Origin: Thalassomonas viridans
GTDB taxonomy: Bacteria; Pseudomonadota; Gammaproteobacteria; Enterobacterales; Alteromonadaceae
Assembly (NCBI RefSeq): GCF_000948985.2
Contig: NZ_CP059734.1
Location: 620,001 to 684,000 of the forward strand
Length of the DNA stretch: 64,000 nucleotides
Direction: 5' to 3'
The position numbers were made by a program, and so were the translations under genes. The notes below the pieces were generated by a model. That model ran no database searches, was not told where the DNA came from, and saw only the letters and a program-made list of their open reading frames with translations. Every line of letters starts with the position of its first letter. The first letter of the stretch is position 1. Shown here piece by piece: positions 8,381 through 15,263 of this stretch.

Positions 8381-8548
8381 ATTAGGGCCTGTTTATCTTT
8401 GGCCGTAAATGAGCTTTTTGGCTGTTTTTCCTCCTATCGGCGTTAGAAAAATGTCATGTAGAATAACTACACGTCCATTTTTCTGCCTTGATAGGTGAAA
8501 AAACCGCTCAAAAATCTCTATCCCCTCCAAAGATAAACAGGCCCTAAT
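8381..8548. repeat. MITE-like hairpin element with 22-bp perfect terminal inverted repeats
   Basis: The first 22 bp (8381-8402, beginning ATTAGGGCCTGTTTATC) are the exact reverse complement of the last 22 bp (8527-8548). Inside them the arms continue to pair imperfectly for most of the element, ending in a small loop around TGTAG-AATAA-CTACA. There is no room for a protein. This fits a 168-bp non-autonomous miniature element, probably of an IS family targeting TA. It sits between the DUF2892 gene and the stop of the outer-membrane protein gene. The same TAGGGCCTGT end occurs near 19591. Confidence 0.8.
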
Positions 8549-8551
8549 CTC

Positions 8552-9949
8552 CTAATAGTTATAGCGAACACGCAACCAAAGATTGGAATTATCTTTATGC
8601 TGCCCAAAAAAGGTGTGATTGTTTTTACCCCAAAAAAGGTTGGCGCCGCCGCTCAGTTGCCAATGGTCGTTATAGCGGTAACTCAGGGAAGACTTCAGGT
8701 AAACGTCCTGATCCGTCGGCGAGTAAAAGGTAAATAAACTGGCGGTAAGCTGTTGCCGCAGCAAAAGCTGAGTCAGCCTGAGGGTGAGAACCTGGCGGTT
8801 TTCATCAACCAGGCTATGCGGATAGACGGCATTTTTTGCCAGTTCATGGTGATGTTTTGTATGTTCGAGGTAAAACTGCACGGCAGCGGTAAGCTCCCGG
8901 GCAAGCTCCTGTTCATAGCCAAGCAAAAGCCTGATCTGCCCGTTGGCGATCAAGGGCTTATCTCCTTTGCTGTCTTCGGTGCTGTTATAGACAGCCAGTT
9001 CGGCATTAAATAAGCCTCCCGCCAGGGGAGTGCGTATGCTGGCGCCGTAGCTGTTTAACCTGGGGAAATAAAATTTGCCTGCATCAGCTCCCCGGTTTTG
9101 CACGCCAACGGGCTGGGTCCAAAAGCCCCTATAGCCGTAAAAGGCATACTCTACGCCCCTGTGTGTGGTGGCTAGGCGAAGTGCAGTTTGTGCACCTTTG
9201 GTTGTTGCTACGGCAAAGCTGTTGGGAGCGATATTTGCCATGTTGGCCGGTGAATAAAAGGAAAAACGTTCGCCGTTAATGTAGTCATCTGCGGTAAACT
9301 CCGGCGAATATACCAGATCTATGCTGGTACTACCGACATAGTGCATTACACGGATGGCGTCATTGGCAGCCTTTAGGTAGGCATCGTCCCTGCCGGCAAA
9401 AAAGGACTGCCAGTCTTTGGCAAATAGATCGTTCAGGAACAGGTAATCGCCCTTGCCCCAGGTGATCACCTGCCTGCCGGCGACAATATCGGTATTTTCC
9501 GATGCACTGAAGGTAAAGTTCAGTTCACGGGTATTAAACTCGGTTTGCCCGGTGACCTCATCAAACAGGACATCGGTTTCGCTATTGAAGGTAAAGCTTT
9601 CATTTGTGTAGTTAACTTCAAGCTTTGCCCTGAGCTCCGCCAGGGATTCCTGCTTTTGAGTAACATTGTCCCGGGTGAATTCGCCATAACCTGCCTCGGC
9701 AAAACCGGAGAAGTGCCAGGGAGAAGTTTCAGTAATTTCGTCTCCCCAGTCGTCCAGCCATTCATCTGCTGTGCTTGCAGCTTCGCTGGTCATTTCTGCC
9801 ATCGGGCCTGATTGAGAGAATTCGCTGGTATCGGCCTGCTTACCGTGTGCATGGGAAAAACCGGTCAGGGCCAGCGTTAAACAAACAAAGCCCGGGAGTT
9901 TGAATATCCCGATAACTGCTTCTTTATTCATGTCGGTGCTTTTATTCAT
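8552..9949 (-). CDS. Outer-membrane beta-barrel protein, DUF1302-like
   Basis: A 465-residue exported protein with a signal peptide (hydrophobic core around residues 17-32, cut near SHAHG). An acidic Ser/Thr/Glu linker and an amphipathic beta-barrel follow. The GRQVITWGKGDYLFLNDLF segment is characteristic of DUF1302-type porin-like proteins. The chain ends in alternating strands with a terminal aromatic (RVRYNY), as expected for BAM substrates. It is the last gene of a three-gene minus-strand cassette with a LolA-like protein and an MMPL exporter, so it probably forms the outer-membrane part of that export route. A second Met at residue 7 is an alternative start. Confidence 0.82.
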   Translation of the reverse strand: MNKSTDMNKEAVIGIFKLPGFVCLTLALTGFSHAHGKQADTSEFSQSGPMAEMTSEAASTADEWLDDWGDEITETSPWHFSGFAEAGYGEFTRDNVTQKQESLAELRAKLEVNYTNESFTFNSETDVLFDEVTGQTEFNTRELNFTFSASENTDIVAGRQVITWGKGDYLFLNDLFAKDWQSFFAGRDDAYLKAANDAIRVMHYVGSTSIDLVYSPEFTADDYINGERFSFYSPANMANIAPNSFAVATTKGAQTALRLATTHRGVEYAFYGYRGFWTQPVGVQNRGADAGKFYFPRLNSYGASIRTPLAGGLFNAELAVYNSTEDSKGDKPLIANGQIRLLLGYEQELARELTAAVQFYLEHTKHHHELAKNAVYPHSLVDENRQVLTLRLTQLLLRQQLTASLFTFYSPTDQDVYLKSSLSYRYNDHWQLSGGANLFWGKNNHTFFGQHKDNSNLWLRVRYNY

Positions 9950-9982
9950 GTCGGCTTCATACCGGCGCTTTTATTCATGTAG

Positions 9983-10774
9983 CTATTTCAGCCACTTTTG
10001 CGGAGGTTTTCTCTGGCTGCGTTCGCTAAAAATGCCCTGGGGCAGGCCTAGATCGTATTTTACTTTCCGGAACATCATTTCTGTGTATGAGCCGTCGCTT
10101 AGCTGGTCGATACGGGAATGGACAACGGTTGGTATTCCCTGAATATTGGCGGTCTTTTTTACCGTCATTTGGCGCATGGGCTTGCCTTTGGCGTTGTAGT
10201 AAACAACCTCCAGGGGCAAAAACGATGTTGTGCTTATTTTTGCCTGGTAATAGGCAAATTCGACGGTTTCAGGCTTTTTCGGGGTGCCTTTGACAATAAA
10301 GTGCTCAGCTGTCGTATCAAGCAATTCAAAGCTGTCTTCCTGGGGATTGCGTCCGGAAACATCTTCATAATAGAAGTGCGAGCCGACAAATGAGGTCCTT
10401 TTATCCCCGGCAGAGATGCGCTTGACCAGATCCAGTGCGGGCAGGTACAGCCAGCGGTTGTCGTCTACCGCTACCTGTTTTTCTACCCGGAATACCGTGC
10501 CTTTGACGTCGGTAGGGCGGGAGAAAATTACCAGCATGTTTTGCCGGCCCTCGTCTTCGATATCCTTACGTAAAATATTGAACTGGCGTATCTGCTTGCT
10601 GCCGTTTTTATCGACGATCATCATGCGGGCTTCGGCGCTGCCGTCATCACCGGCGTAGTAAGAGGCCAGATTGGCCTTATGGATGATCTCGTCTACAGGT
10701 AACTGCGTTGAAACCGCCGTAGCGGATAACGGCAAGGTCAGCAACAGCATGGCTTGTTGGATCAGTTTCTTCAT
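9983..10774 (-). CDS. LolA-like periplasmic protein (outer-membrane lipoprotein-sorting family)
   Basis: A 263-residue protein with a cleavable signal peptide (about 20 residues, ATA-VS region). The remainder matches the LolA-like family often annotated as outer membrane lipoprotein-sorting protein. Recognisable elements include a WLYLPALDLVKRI segment and a SDFxYEDV-like stretch (here SHFYYEDVSGR). These proteins have a half-barrel fold that can carry lipids, and they are regularly encoded next to MMPL/RND exporters. Sixteen bases separate it from the exporter upstream and 33 from the barrel gene downstream, so the three genes are probably one transcript. The cargo is unknown. Confidence 0.85.
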   Translation of the reverse strand: MKKLIQQAMLLLTLPLSATAVSTQLPVDEIIHKANLASYYAGDDGSAEARMMIVDKNGSKQIRQFNILRKDIEDEGRQNMLVIFSRPTDVKGTVFRVEKQVAVDDNRWLYLPALDLVKRISAGDKRTSFVGSHFYYEDVSGRNPQEDSFELLDTTAEHFIVKGTPKKPETVEFAYYQAKISTTSFLPLEVVYYNAKGKPMRQMTVKKTANIQGIPTVVHSRIDQLSDGSYTEMMFRKVKYDLGLPQGIFSERSQRKPPQKWLK

Positions 10775-10790
10775 CTTAAGCTCCTGTTTA

Positions 10791-13331
10791 TTAAGATTTA
10801 TCGGTAAGGGTCAATAGGGCGGGCAACAGCACTAAAGTCACCAGCGCCGACACCAGCATGATACCGGCAAGGAAAAAACCTACCGTGATGTAAGGCACCA
10901 GCGGCGATAGCAGCAAAGGGGTAAAGCCTATGGCTATCACTATGGCATTTCTGAAAATGGCCCTGCCCGGCTCGTAATACATGCGTTGCAACGCCTGCTT
11001 CATCGAACCAAGTTCAGTCCTTAGCTCTCTTACGCGCTGTAGAAAGTGGATGGCGAAGTCGATAGACAGGCCCAGGGTGAGCGCCGAGAGTACCGCTATC
11101 GGCATGTCATAGGCCTTTTCGGCCCAGCCGATCAGGCCGTATATCAGGGTGATGGTAAAACTCAGCGGCAGCATCGCCAGCACGCCGTATTTCAGGGAGC
11201 GGAATAACAGCACCATCATGGCAAAAACAATGACAAAGCTCGACAGCAGGCTGTTTAGCATGCCGCTCACCATTAAATCCTGCCAGACGATATTGAGGTA
11301 GGATTTACCTGCCCATTGGGCATTCAGGGGAACAGGTGCCGGATTTTTTGCCATATAACCATGGAGCCAGTCGACAACCTCAGCCATGTGCTGGTTGTCG
11401 CCGCTGGTCATTTGCAGCCACAACAGGGCCTGGTTATAGTCGGTATTAACAAAGTGCCACAGATCCTGGGGGCGGTGCGAGGATTGGTACTGCAACAGGG
11501 TTTGCGCCACCGCGGCTGCCGAGCCGGGAATGGCAAAGTCTTGCTGTTTGCCCGACTGCAATTCGCGGTTCACGGTTTTCACTATGTCCGTGATGGAATT
11601 GACCTTGCCGACAAGGCCGGTTGCCATCAGCTGGTGCTGTAGCTCGCTGAGCCAGGACAGGAGCTCGGGTCGGATAAAGATTTTCCGCTGGTGCAGGATA
11701 TGCTCGACCGACGCAAGCATGTTGTCGGTTATCTCGATATGACGGCTGTCGGCGGAAAAGCTCAGTTCGTCCAGTAAAGCCAGCAGCTGCTGATCTATGG
11801 CATTTTCCTGAAAATATTGCTCTATGAGTGAAACATCGAGCCCCGAGCTTTTAGCCTGTTGTAATTGTTGGCGGAAATCTTCAATCGCTTTGTCTTCATC
11901 GTTATTTTTGGCGTTAAAGACCAGCCAGGCATCGTATGTACCGGCGAAATGGTCATTTAACACCCTGTCGGCGACCCGGATCTGGTGATCGGCTTTAAAC
12001 CAGTTGACGGGGTTGTCGTTGATCTCAATGCGGTTTATACCCTCCATACTTAAGGCAAGCAGTAGTATAAACAGGGGAATAATAAACCTGCCCTTTTGCC
12101 GGGCATGACGTCCAAGGGAGATCAGGGCATTAGACATTACGCCGCTTTGCTCCAGCCGTGTCACGGCAATATGCAGGTTTGTTATTGCCTGCTCAGACAT
12201 TCTGGAAATGTACACGGGAATAAAAAAGATGGTCAGGACAAAGGCCAGGAGAATACCCGAACCTATGAAAGCGCCGAAGACTTTTACTGGCGGAATAGGG
12301 GTTAACAGTAGTGAGAAAAAACCTACCGCCGATGTCAGCGAGGTAAATAACATAGGTTTATACAAATGCTGCATTACCCGGGTTAACACCGCTTTGACGT
12401 TATCGCCTTTTTGGTAGCGGTCGGCAAATTCCGACAGTATATGGACCGAGTCGACCACGGCTATGGGCATAAGGAAAATGGCGATCATGGACGACATGAT
12501 ATGCACCGTATAGCCTAAACCTATCAGGGAACCCATTATGATGATCACGGTCGCCATGGCCACTATCATGGGGGCGGCAATCAGCGGCAGGTTCCGGAAA
12601 AAATACCAGAGCAAAACGAATATCGCCAAACCGGCCAAAGGGGCGGCTACTCCCATTTGCACAAACATTTCATAACCGAACTGGTCTTCGGCAACGGGCA
12701 GGCCGGTTATATGGATATCCAGCGAGGTCTCAAGGGAGCTGGCATAAAGGCGGATTTTCTCGGCAATGCCGTAGCTTTTATCTTTTGAGGTGAGGGGAAG
12801 ATAGATGGCTGCGGCTTTATTGTCGCCGGACACCAAAGTGTTCTCCAGCATAGGCAGACGCTTTATTGCGGTTTTAAGCGCTTGTGTTGCCTCAGGCGTG
12901 TCCGGCGCGTTTTTCATCAAATAGGAAAACCTTATCCCGGTATTTTCTCCCGTGTCGCTGTATTCCTGGCTGATGTTGTCGACGACATTCAGTGCGAGGT
13001 AATCGGTTGTGATCACATCATCAAGCGAGAGGATAAAATTTGAAAGGTCGTTTAACACGGCAAGATTTTTTGGGGTATATATGCTGTTGTCGCTGACAAT
13101 CCCGATAACCACCATGTCGTGCATGGCAAACTGCTGCTTGATTTGGTTGTGATAAACCCGGGCAGGGGCATCATGGTTGAGCATGTTTTCGGGATCGGTA
13201 TCGATTTCCAGCAAGGGAAACATGGCAAGGGTTAGCAGCACCAGTGCGCTGATCACCGAATATACCAGTTTAGGCTGGCGCAGCGCCCATGATAATAGCT
13301 TTGAATAATTCACTACAGTTCCAGGTAACAA
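10791..13331 (-). CDS. MMPL/RND-superfamily exporter
   Basis: An 846-residue inner-membrane protein with the symmetrical RND layout: one helix, a large periplasmic domain, a five-helix bundle, then the same again, giving about 12 transmembrane helices. It is shorter than AcrB-type pumps (about 1,040 residues) and resembles the hydrophobe-exporter group that includes HpnN and MmpL. The bundle has the expected acidic patch (MPIAVVDSVHILSEF and LGLSIDFAIHFLQRV). It is first in a minus-strand operon with a LolA-like carrier and a barrel protein. Its promoter region carries two copies of the dyad also found upstream of the rhodanese gene, so control by the divergent ArsR protein is likely. Confidence 0.9.
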   Translation of the reverse strand: MLPGTVVNYSKLLSWALRQPKLVYSVISALVLLTLAMFPLLEIDTDPENMLNHDAPARVYHNQIKQQFAMHDMVVIGIVSDNSIYTPKNLAVLNDLSNFILSLDDVITTDYLALNVVDNISQEYSDTGENTGIRFSYLMKNAPDTPEATQALKTAIKRLPMLENTLVSGDNKAAAIYLPLTSKDKSYGIAEKIRLYASSLETSLDIHITGLPVAEDQFGYEMFVQMGVAAPLAGLAIFVLLWYFFRNLPLIAAPMIVAMATVIIIMGSLIGLGYTVHIMSSMIAIFLMPIAVVDSVHILSEFADRYQKGDNVKAVLTRVMQHLYKPMLFTSLTSAVGFFSLLLTPIPPVKVFGAFIGSGILLAFVLTIFFIPVYISRMSEQAITNLHIAVTRLEQSGVMSNALISLGRHARQKGRFIIPLFILLLALSMEGINRIEINDNPVNWFKADHQIRVADRVLNDHFAGTYDAWLVFNAKNNDEDKAIEDFRQQLQQAKSSGLDVSLIEQYFQENAIDQQLLALLDELSFSADSRHIEITDNMLASVEHILHQRKIFIRPELLSWLSELQHQLMATGLVGKVNSITDIVKTVNRELQSGKQQDFAIPGSAAAVAQTLLQYQSSHRPQDLWHFVNTDYNQALLWLQMTSGDNQHMAEVVDWLHGYMAKNPAPVPLNAQWAGKSYLNIVWQDLMVSGMLNSLLSSFVIVFAMMVLLFRSLKYGVLAMLPLSFTITLIYGLIGWAEKAYDMPIAVLSALTLGLSIDFAIHFLQRVRELRTELGSMKQALQRMYYEPGRAIFRNAIVIAIGFTPLLLSPLVPYITVGFFLAGIMLVSALVTLVLLPALLTLTDKS

Positions 13332-13352
13332 AGTGATAAATAAAAATCTAAT

Positions 13353-13366
13353 TTAGGTTTTTCTAA
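13353..13366. promoter_or_regulatory. BigR-like operator, copy 1
   Basis: The dyad TTAGG-TTTT-TCTAA lies 22 bp upstream of the MMPL start. It has the same TTAGR-N4-TCTAA design as copies 2 and 3. The region is AT-rich, as expected for sites of BigR/SqrR/YgaV-type ArsR repressors. Confidence 0.65.
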
Positions 13367-13395
13367 TTTAGTTGTGTCTAATGTAACCTTTTATA

Positions 13396-13409
13396 TTAGG
13401 CTTGTCTAA
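13396..13409. promoter_or_regulatory. BigR-like operator, copy 2
   Basis: The dyad TTAGG-CTTG-TCTAA lies 43 bp upstream of the ArsR start and 65 bp from the MMPL start, so it can serve both divergent genes. Copy 1 is centred 43 bp (about four helical turns) away, so cooperative binding is possible. Confidence 0.65.
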
Positions 13410-13451
13410 TGTAAAATATGCCAATCGACACCGGTTGTTTATGTGAGACTT

Positions 13452-13766
13452 ATGCAAGTAGATGATATTGCTGATAAAGTGAAGGAAGCCTCGATTTTAT
13501 TAAAATCGATCGGCAATGAAGTGCGCTTGTTGATTTTATGCAGTTTGATCGAACAAAAGTTAACCGTCGGCCAGCTTAACGAGCGTATCGATATCAGCCA
13601 GTCTGCCCTGTCGCAGCATTTGGCCAAGCTCAGGGCTGACAAACTGGTTACCTCCGAAAAGGACGGGCTTTGCGTGTATTACAGCATCGCCAGACCTGTA
13701 GTAATGGAAATCCTCAAAGTATTGCAGGCTGAGTTTTGTCCGCCTGATGGTGATAACAATGCCTAA
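13452..13766 (+). CDS. ArsR-family persulfide-sensor-type repressor (BigR/YgaV-like)
   Basis: A 104-residue winged-helix repressor. Cys30 (LLILC) and Cys96 (AEFCPP) occupy the positions of the two sensing cysteines in BigR, SqrR and YgaV, which form a di- or tetrasulfide link in response to sulfide or persulfide. Between them lies the recognition helix ISQSALSQHLAKLR. The metal-binding ELCVC motif of ArsR/SmtB arsenic or zinc sensors is absent. ATG 13452 is preferred because the family begins close to this helix; a GTG nine bases upstream is possible. It is divergent from the MMPL exporter operon and followed by a rhodanese gene. Confidence 0.88.
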   Translation: MQVDDIADKVKEASILLKSIGNEVRLLILCSLIEQKLTVGQLNERIDISQSALSQHLAKLRADKLVTSEKDGLCVYYSIARPVVMEILKVLQAEFCPPDGDNNA

Positions 13767-13822
13767 GGACTCAGCCCAGCTGACCAGAAAAATTCATTGA
13801 CATATCAGTACCGCGCTTTATA

Positions 13823-13836
13823 TTAGAGAAATCTAA
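13823..13836. promoter_or_regulatory. BigR-like operator, copy 3
   Basis: The perfect dyad TTAGA-GAAA-TCTAA lies between the ArsR stop and the rhodanese gene (start 14030), inside an AT-rich probable promoter. Same design as copies 1 and 2, which suggests the rhodanese transcript is in the same regulon. Confidence 0.65.
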
Positions 13837-14029
13837 ATAAGATAAGCCTAATGTTGTGGTGTGATGCTTTCATCTAAAACCTGCTTATTTAGTTGGGTCG
13901 AAACTTGTCAGGCAAAGAGGCGGCGATTGGTGAGCCTGATATCTCATTCGGGATGCTGTTCTCTTTATCTTTCAAGTTCATATTCCTTATCATTTACTTA
14001 TTGCGTTTCCAGATGAAAAGAAGGTTATT

Positions 14030-14410
14030 ATGCTGAAAACACTATCAAGCCTGATCCCGGAAATCAGAAAATCCATCCAGTGTATCCCGGCCGATGAAGG
14101 CATTGCTCAATGTCAGGCAGAAGGCGGCGTACTGATTGACGTCAGGGAACCTGCCGAATTTACGCAAAAGTCCGCCAACAATGCCATTAATATTCCCAGG
14201 GGCGTACTGGAAATGAAAGCCCTGGAGCTGTATCCTGATGCCAGTCAGCCTATCTATATTCACTGTGCTACGGGGGCGAGAGCCAGCCTGGCCGCTGAAC
14301 AATTGGTGAGGCTGGGTTATCAAAACGTATGGGCGATCACCTGCAAACTGGATGACGTATTTCAGGTGAGTTATACCAAACGTAATAAAGAATCGATCAA
14401 GATTCAATGA
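14030..14410 (+). CDS. Single-domain rhodanese
   Basis: A 126-residue cytoplasmic protein with one rhodanese domain: the VLIDVREPAEF signature is at about residue 35, and the active loop CATGAR has Cys79 and Arg84. Loops of this length belong to sulfurtransferases that move sulfane sulfur from thiosulfate or persulfides. No signal peptide or membrane helix is present. The final 20 residues are basic and form a short tail. It follows the persulfide-sensor-type regulator with its own operator-like dyad upstream, which fits a role in clearing or relaying reactive sulfur. The acceptor is unknown. Confidence 0.9.
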   Translation: MLKTLSSLIPEIRKSIQCIPADEGIAQCQAEGGVLIDVREPAEFTQKSANNAINIPRGVLEMKALELYPDASQPIYIHCATGARASLAAEQLVRLGYQNVWAITCKLDDVFQVSYTKRNKESIKIQ

Positions 14411-14413
14411 GGA

Positions 14414-14585
14414 TAAACAGTCAAGTTCATAGCTTTATTGTTCCAGACTAAAGCTAAGCACCTGCATCCATGCAGGCGCGTGATTGATCCCAACATGGAA
14501 GTTGGCTATTAGGGCAACGCAGGAGCAGTTTGCCGAGCAATAGCCAGCTATTGGGATTGAGCACAACGAAGAAATTGACTGTTTA
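14414..14585. repeat. Hairpin-type miniature repeat element
   Basis: Terminal inverted repeats of 11 bp (TAAACAGTCAA at 14414-14424 and TTGACTGTTTA at 14575-14585) enclose nested dyads: CCTGCAT-CC-ATGCAGG at 14461-14476 and GGCTATT with AATAGCC at 14504-14510 and 14539-14545. The whole 172 bp can fold as an imperfect cruciform. There is no coding capacity. It begins 3 bp after the rhodanese stop, separating that gene from the phosphatase-like gene. Copies elsewhere in the genome would confirm it is mobile. Confidence 0.65.
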
Positions 14586-14646
14586 GACCATTGAAGGTGA
14601 TCGATTCATTATTTCGTTTGGTATTAATAGTTTAAGGAAGAAATTA

Positions 14647-15180
14647 ATGTTACATAAAAGCAAAAAAGCCGCGCTGGCGTTAAGCCTGCTTTTCCTGGCC
14701 TTTGTTACCCAGGCCGGCGAGTCTTTAAAGGAGTTGAGCGGGCAGCTCGCTTTAAAAAATGCCCGGGAATATAGCCAGAACTATATCACGGGGGGCCAGC
14801 CAAGCCTTGAAGATTTAAAAAAATTAGCCGACGCCAAAGTAAAGCTGGTCGTCAACCTGCGGGGGGAAGGGGAATTTTCGGCATTTGATGAACAGGAAGC
14901 GGTTGAAAAGCTGGGCATGAAATATGTCAGTTTGCCCGTTGCAAGCGCCGGCGATATCACCCCGGAAAATATAAAGAAATTTCACCAACTGCTTGCTGAA
15001 AATGATGGCTCGGTGCTGGTGCATTGTGCAAGCGGCAACAGGGTAGGGGCGTTTTTTGCCCTTGAAGCTTTTCAGTTTAAAAACAAAACCGCTGAACAGG
15101 CCCTGGCCATTGGCCAACAAACCGGTTTAACCCGGTTAAAAGGCCATGTTAAAGATATGATGCAAGCGGGAAATAAGTAA
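14647..15180 (+). CDS. Periplasmic DSP/DUF442-type phosphatase-like protein
   Basis: A 177-residue protein with a signal peptide cut near TQA-GE (residue 23) and a dual-specificity-phosphatase-like core: the YITGGQPSLEDLKKL opening, VVNLRGEGE, and the signature loop HCASGNR with Cys127 and Arg132. Only four residues separate Cys and Arg, whereas the classical phosphatase loop has five. The spacing is closer to rhodanese loops and to the DUF442 domain fused to persulfide dioxygenases. A role in sulfur chemistry is therefore as plausible as phosphatase activity. An AAGGAAG ribosome binding site precedes the start. It is downstream of the rhodanese and the BigR-type regulator. Confidence 0.75.
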   Translation: MLHKSKKAALALSLLFLAFVTQAGESLKELSGQLALKNAREYSQNYITGGQPSLEDLKKLADAKVKLVVNLRGEGEFSAFDEQEAVEKLGMKYVSLPVASAGDITPENIKKFHQLLAENDGSVLVHCASGNRVGAFFALEAFQFKNKTAEQALAIGQQTGLTRLKGHVKDMMQAGNK

Positions 15181-15221
15181 CCTGAATCTGGGGTAAGTAA
15201 CTTTCCCGCACATAAACCGAT

Positions 15222-15257
15222 CAGGAATAAGGCTGCCGCAATGCAACCTTATTCCTG
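15222..15257. terminator. Hairpin between convergent genes, probable terminator
   Basis: A perfect 11-bp stem (CAGGAATAAGG with CCTTATTCCTG, loop 14) lies between the stop of the plus-strand phosphatase-like gene and the stop of the minus-strand RND gene. The T-run is short (three T on the plus side), so termination strength is uncertain. Confidence 0.6.
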
Positions 15258-15263
15258 TTTACA

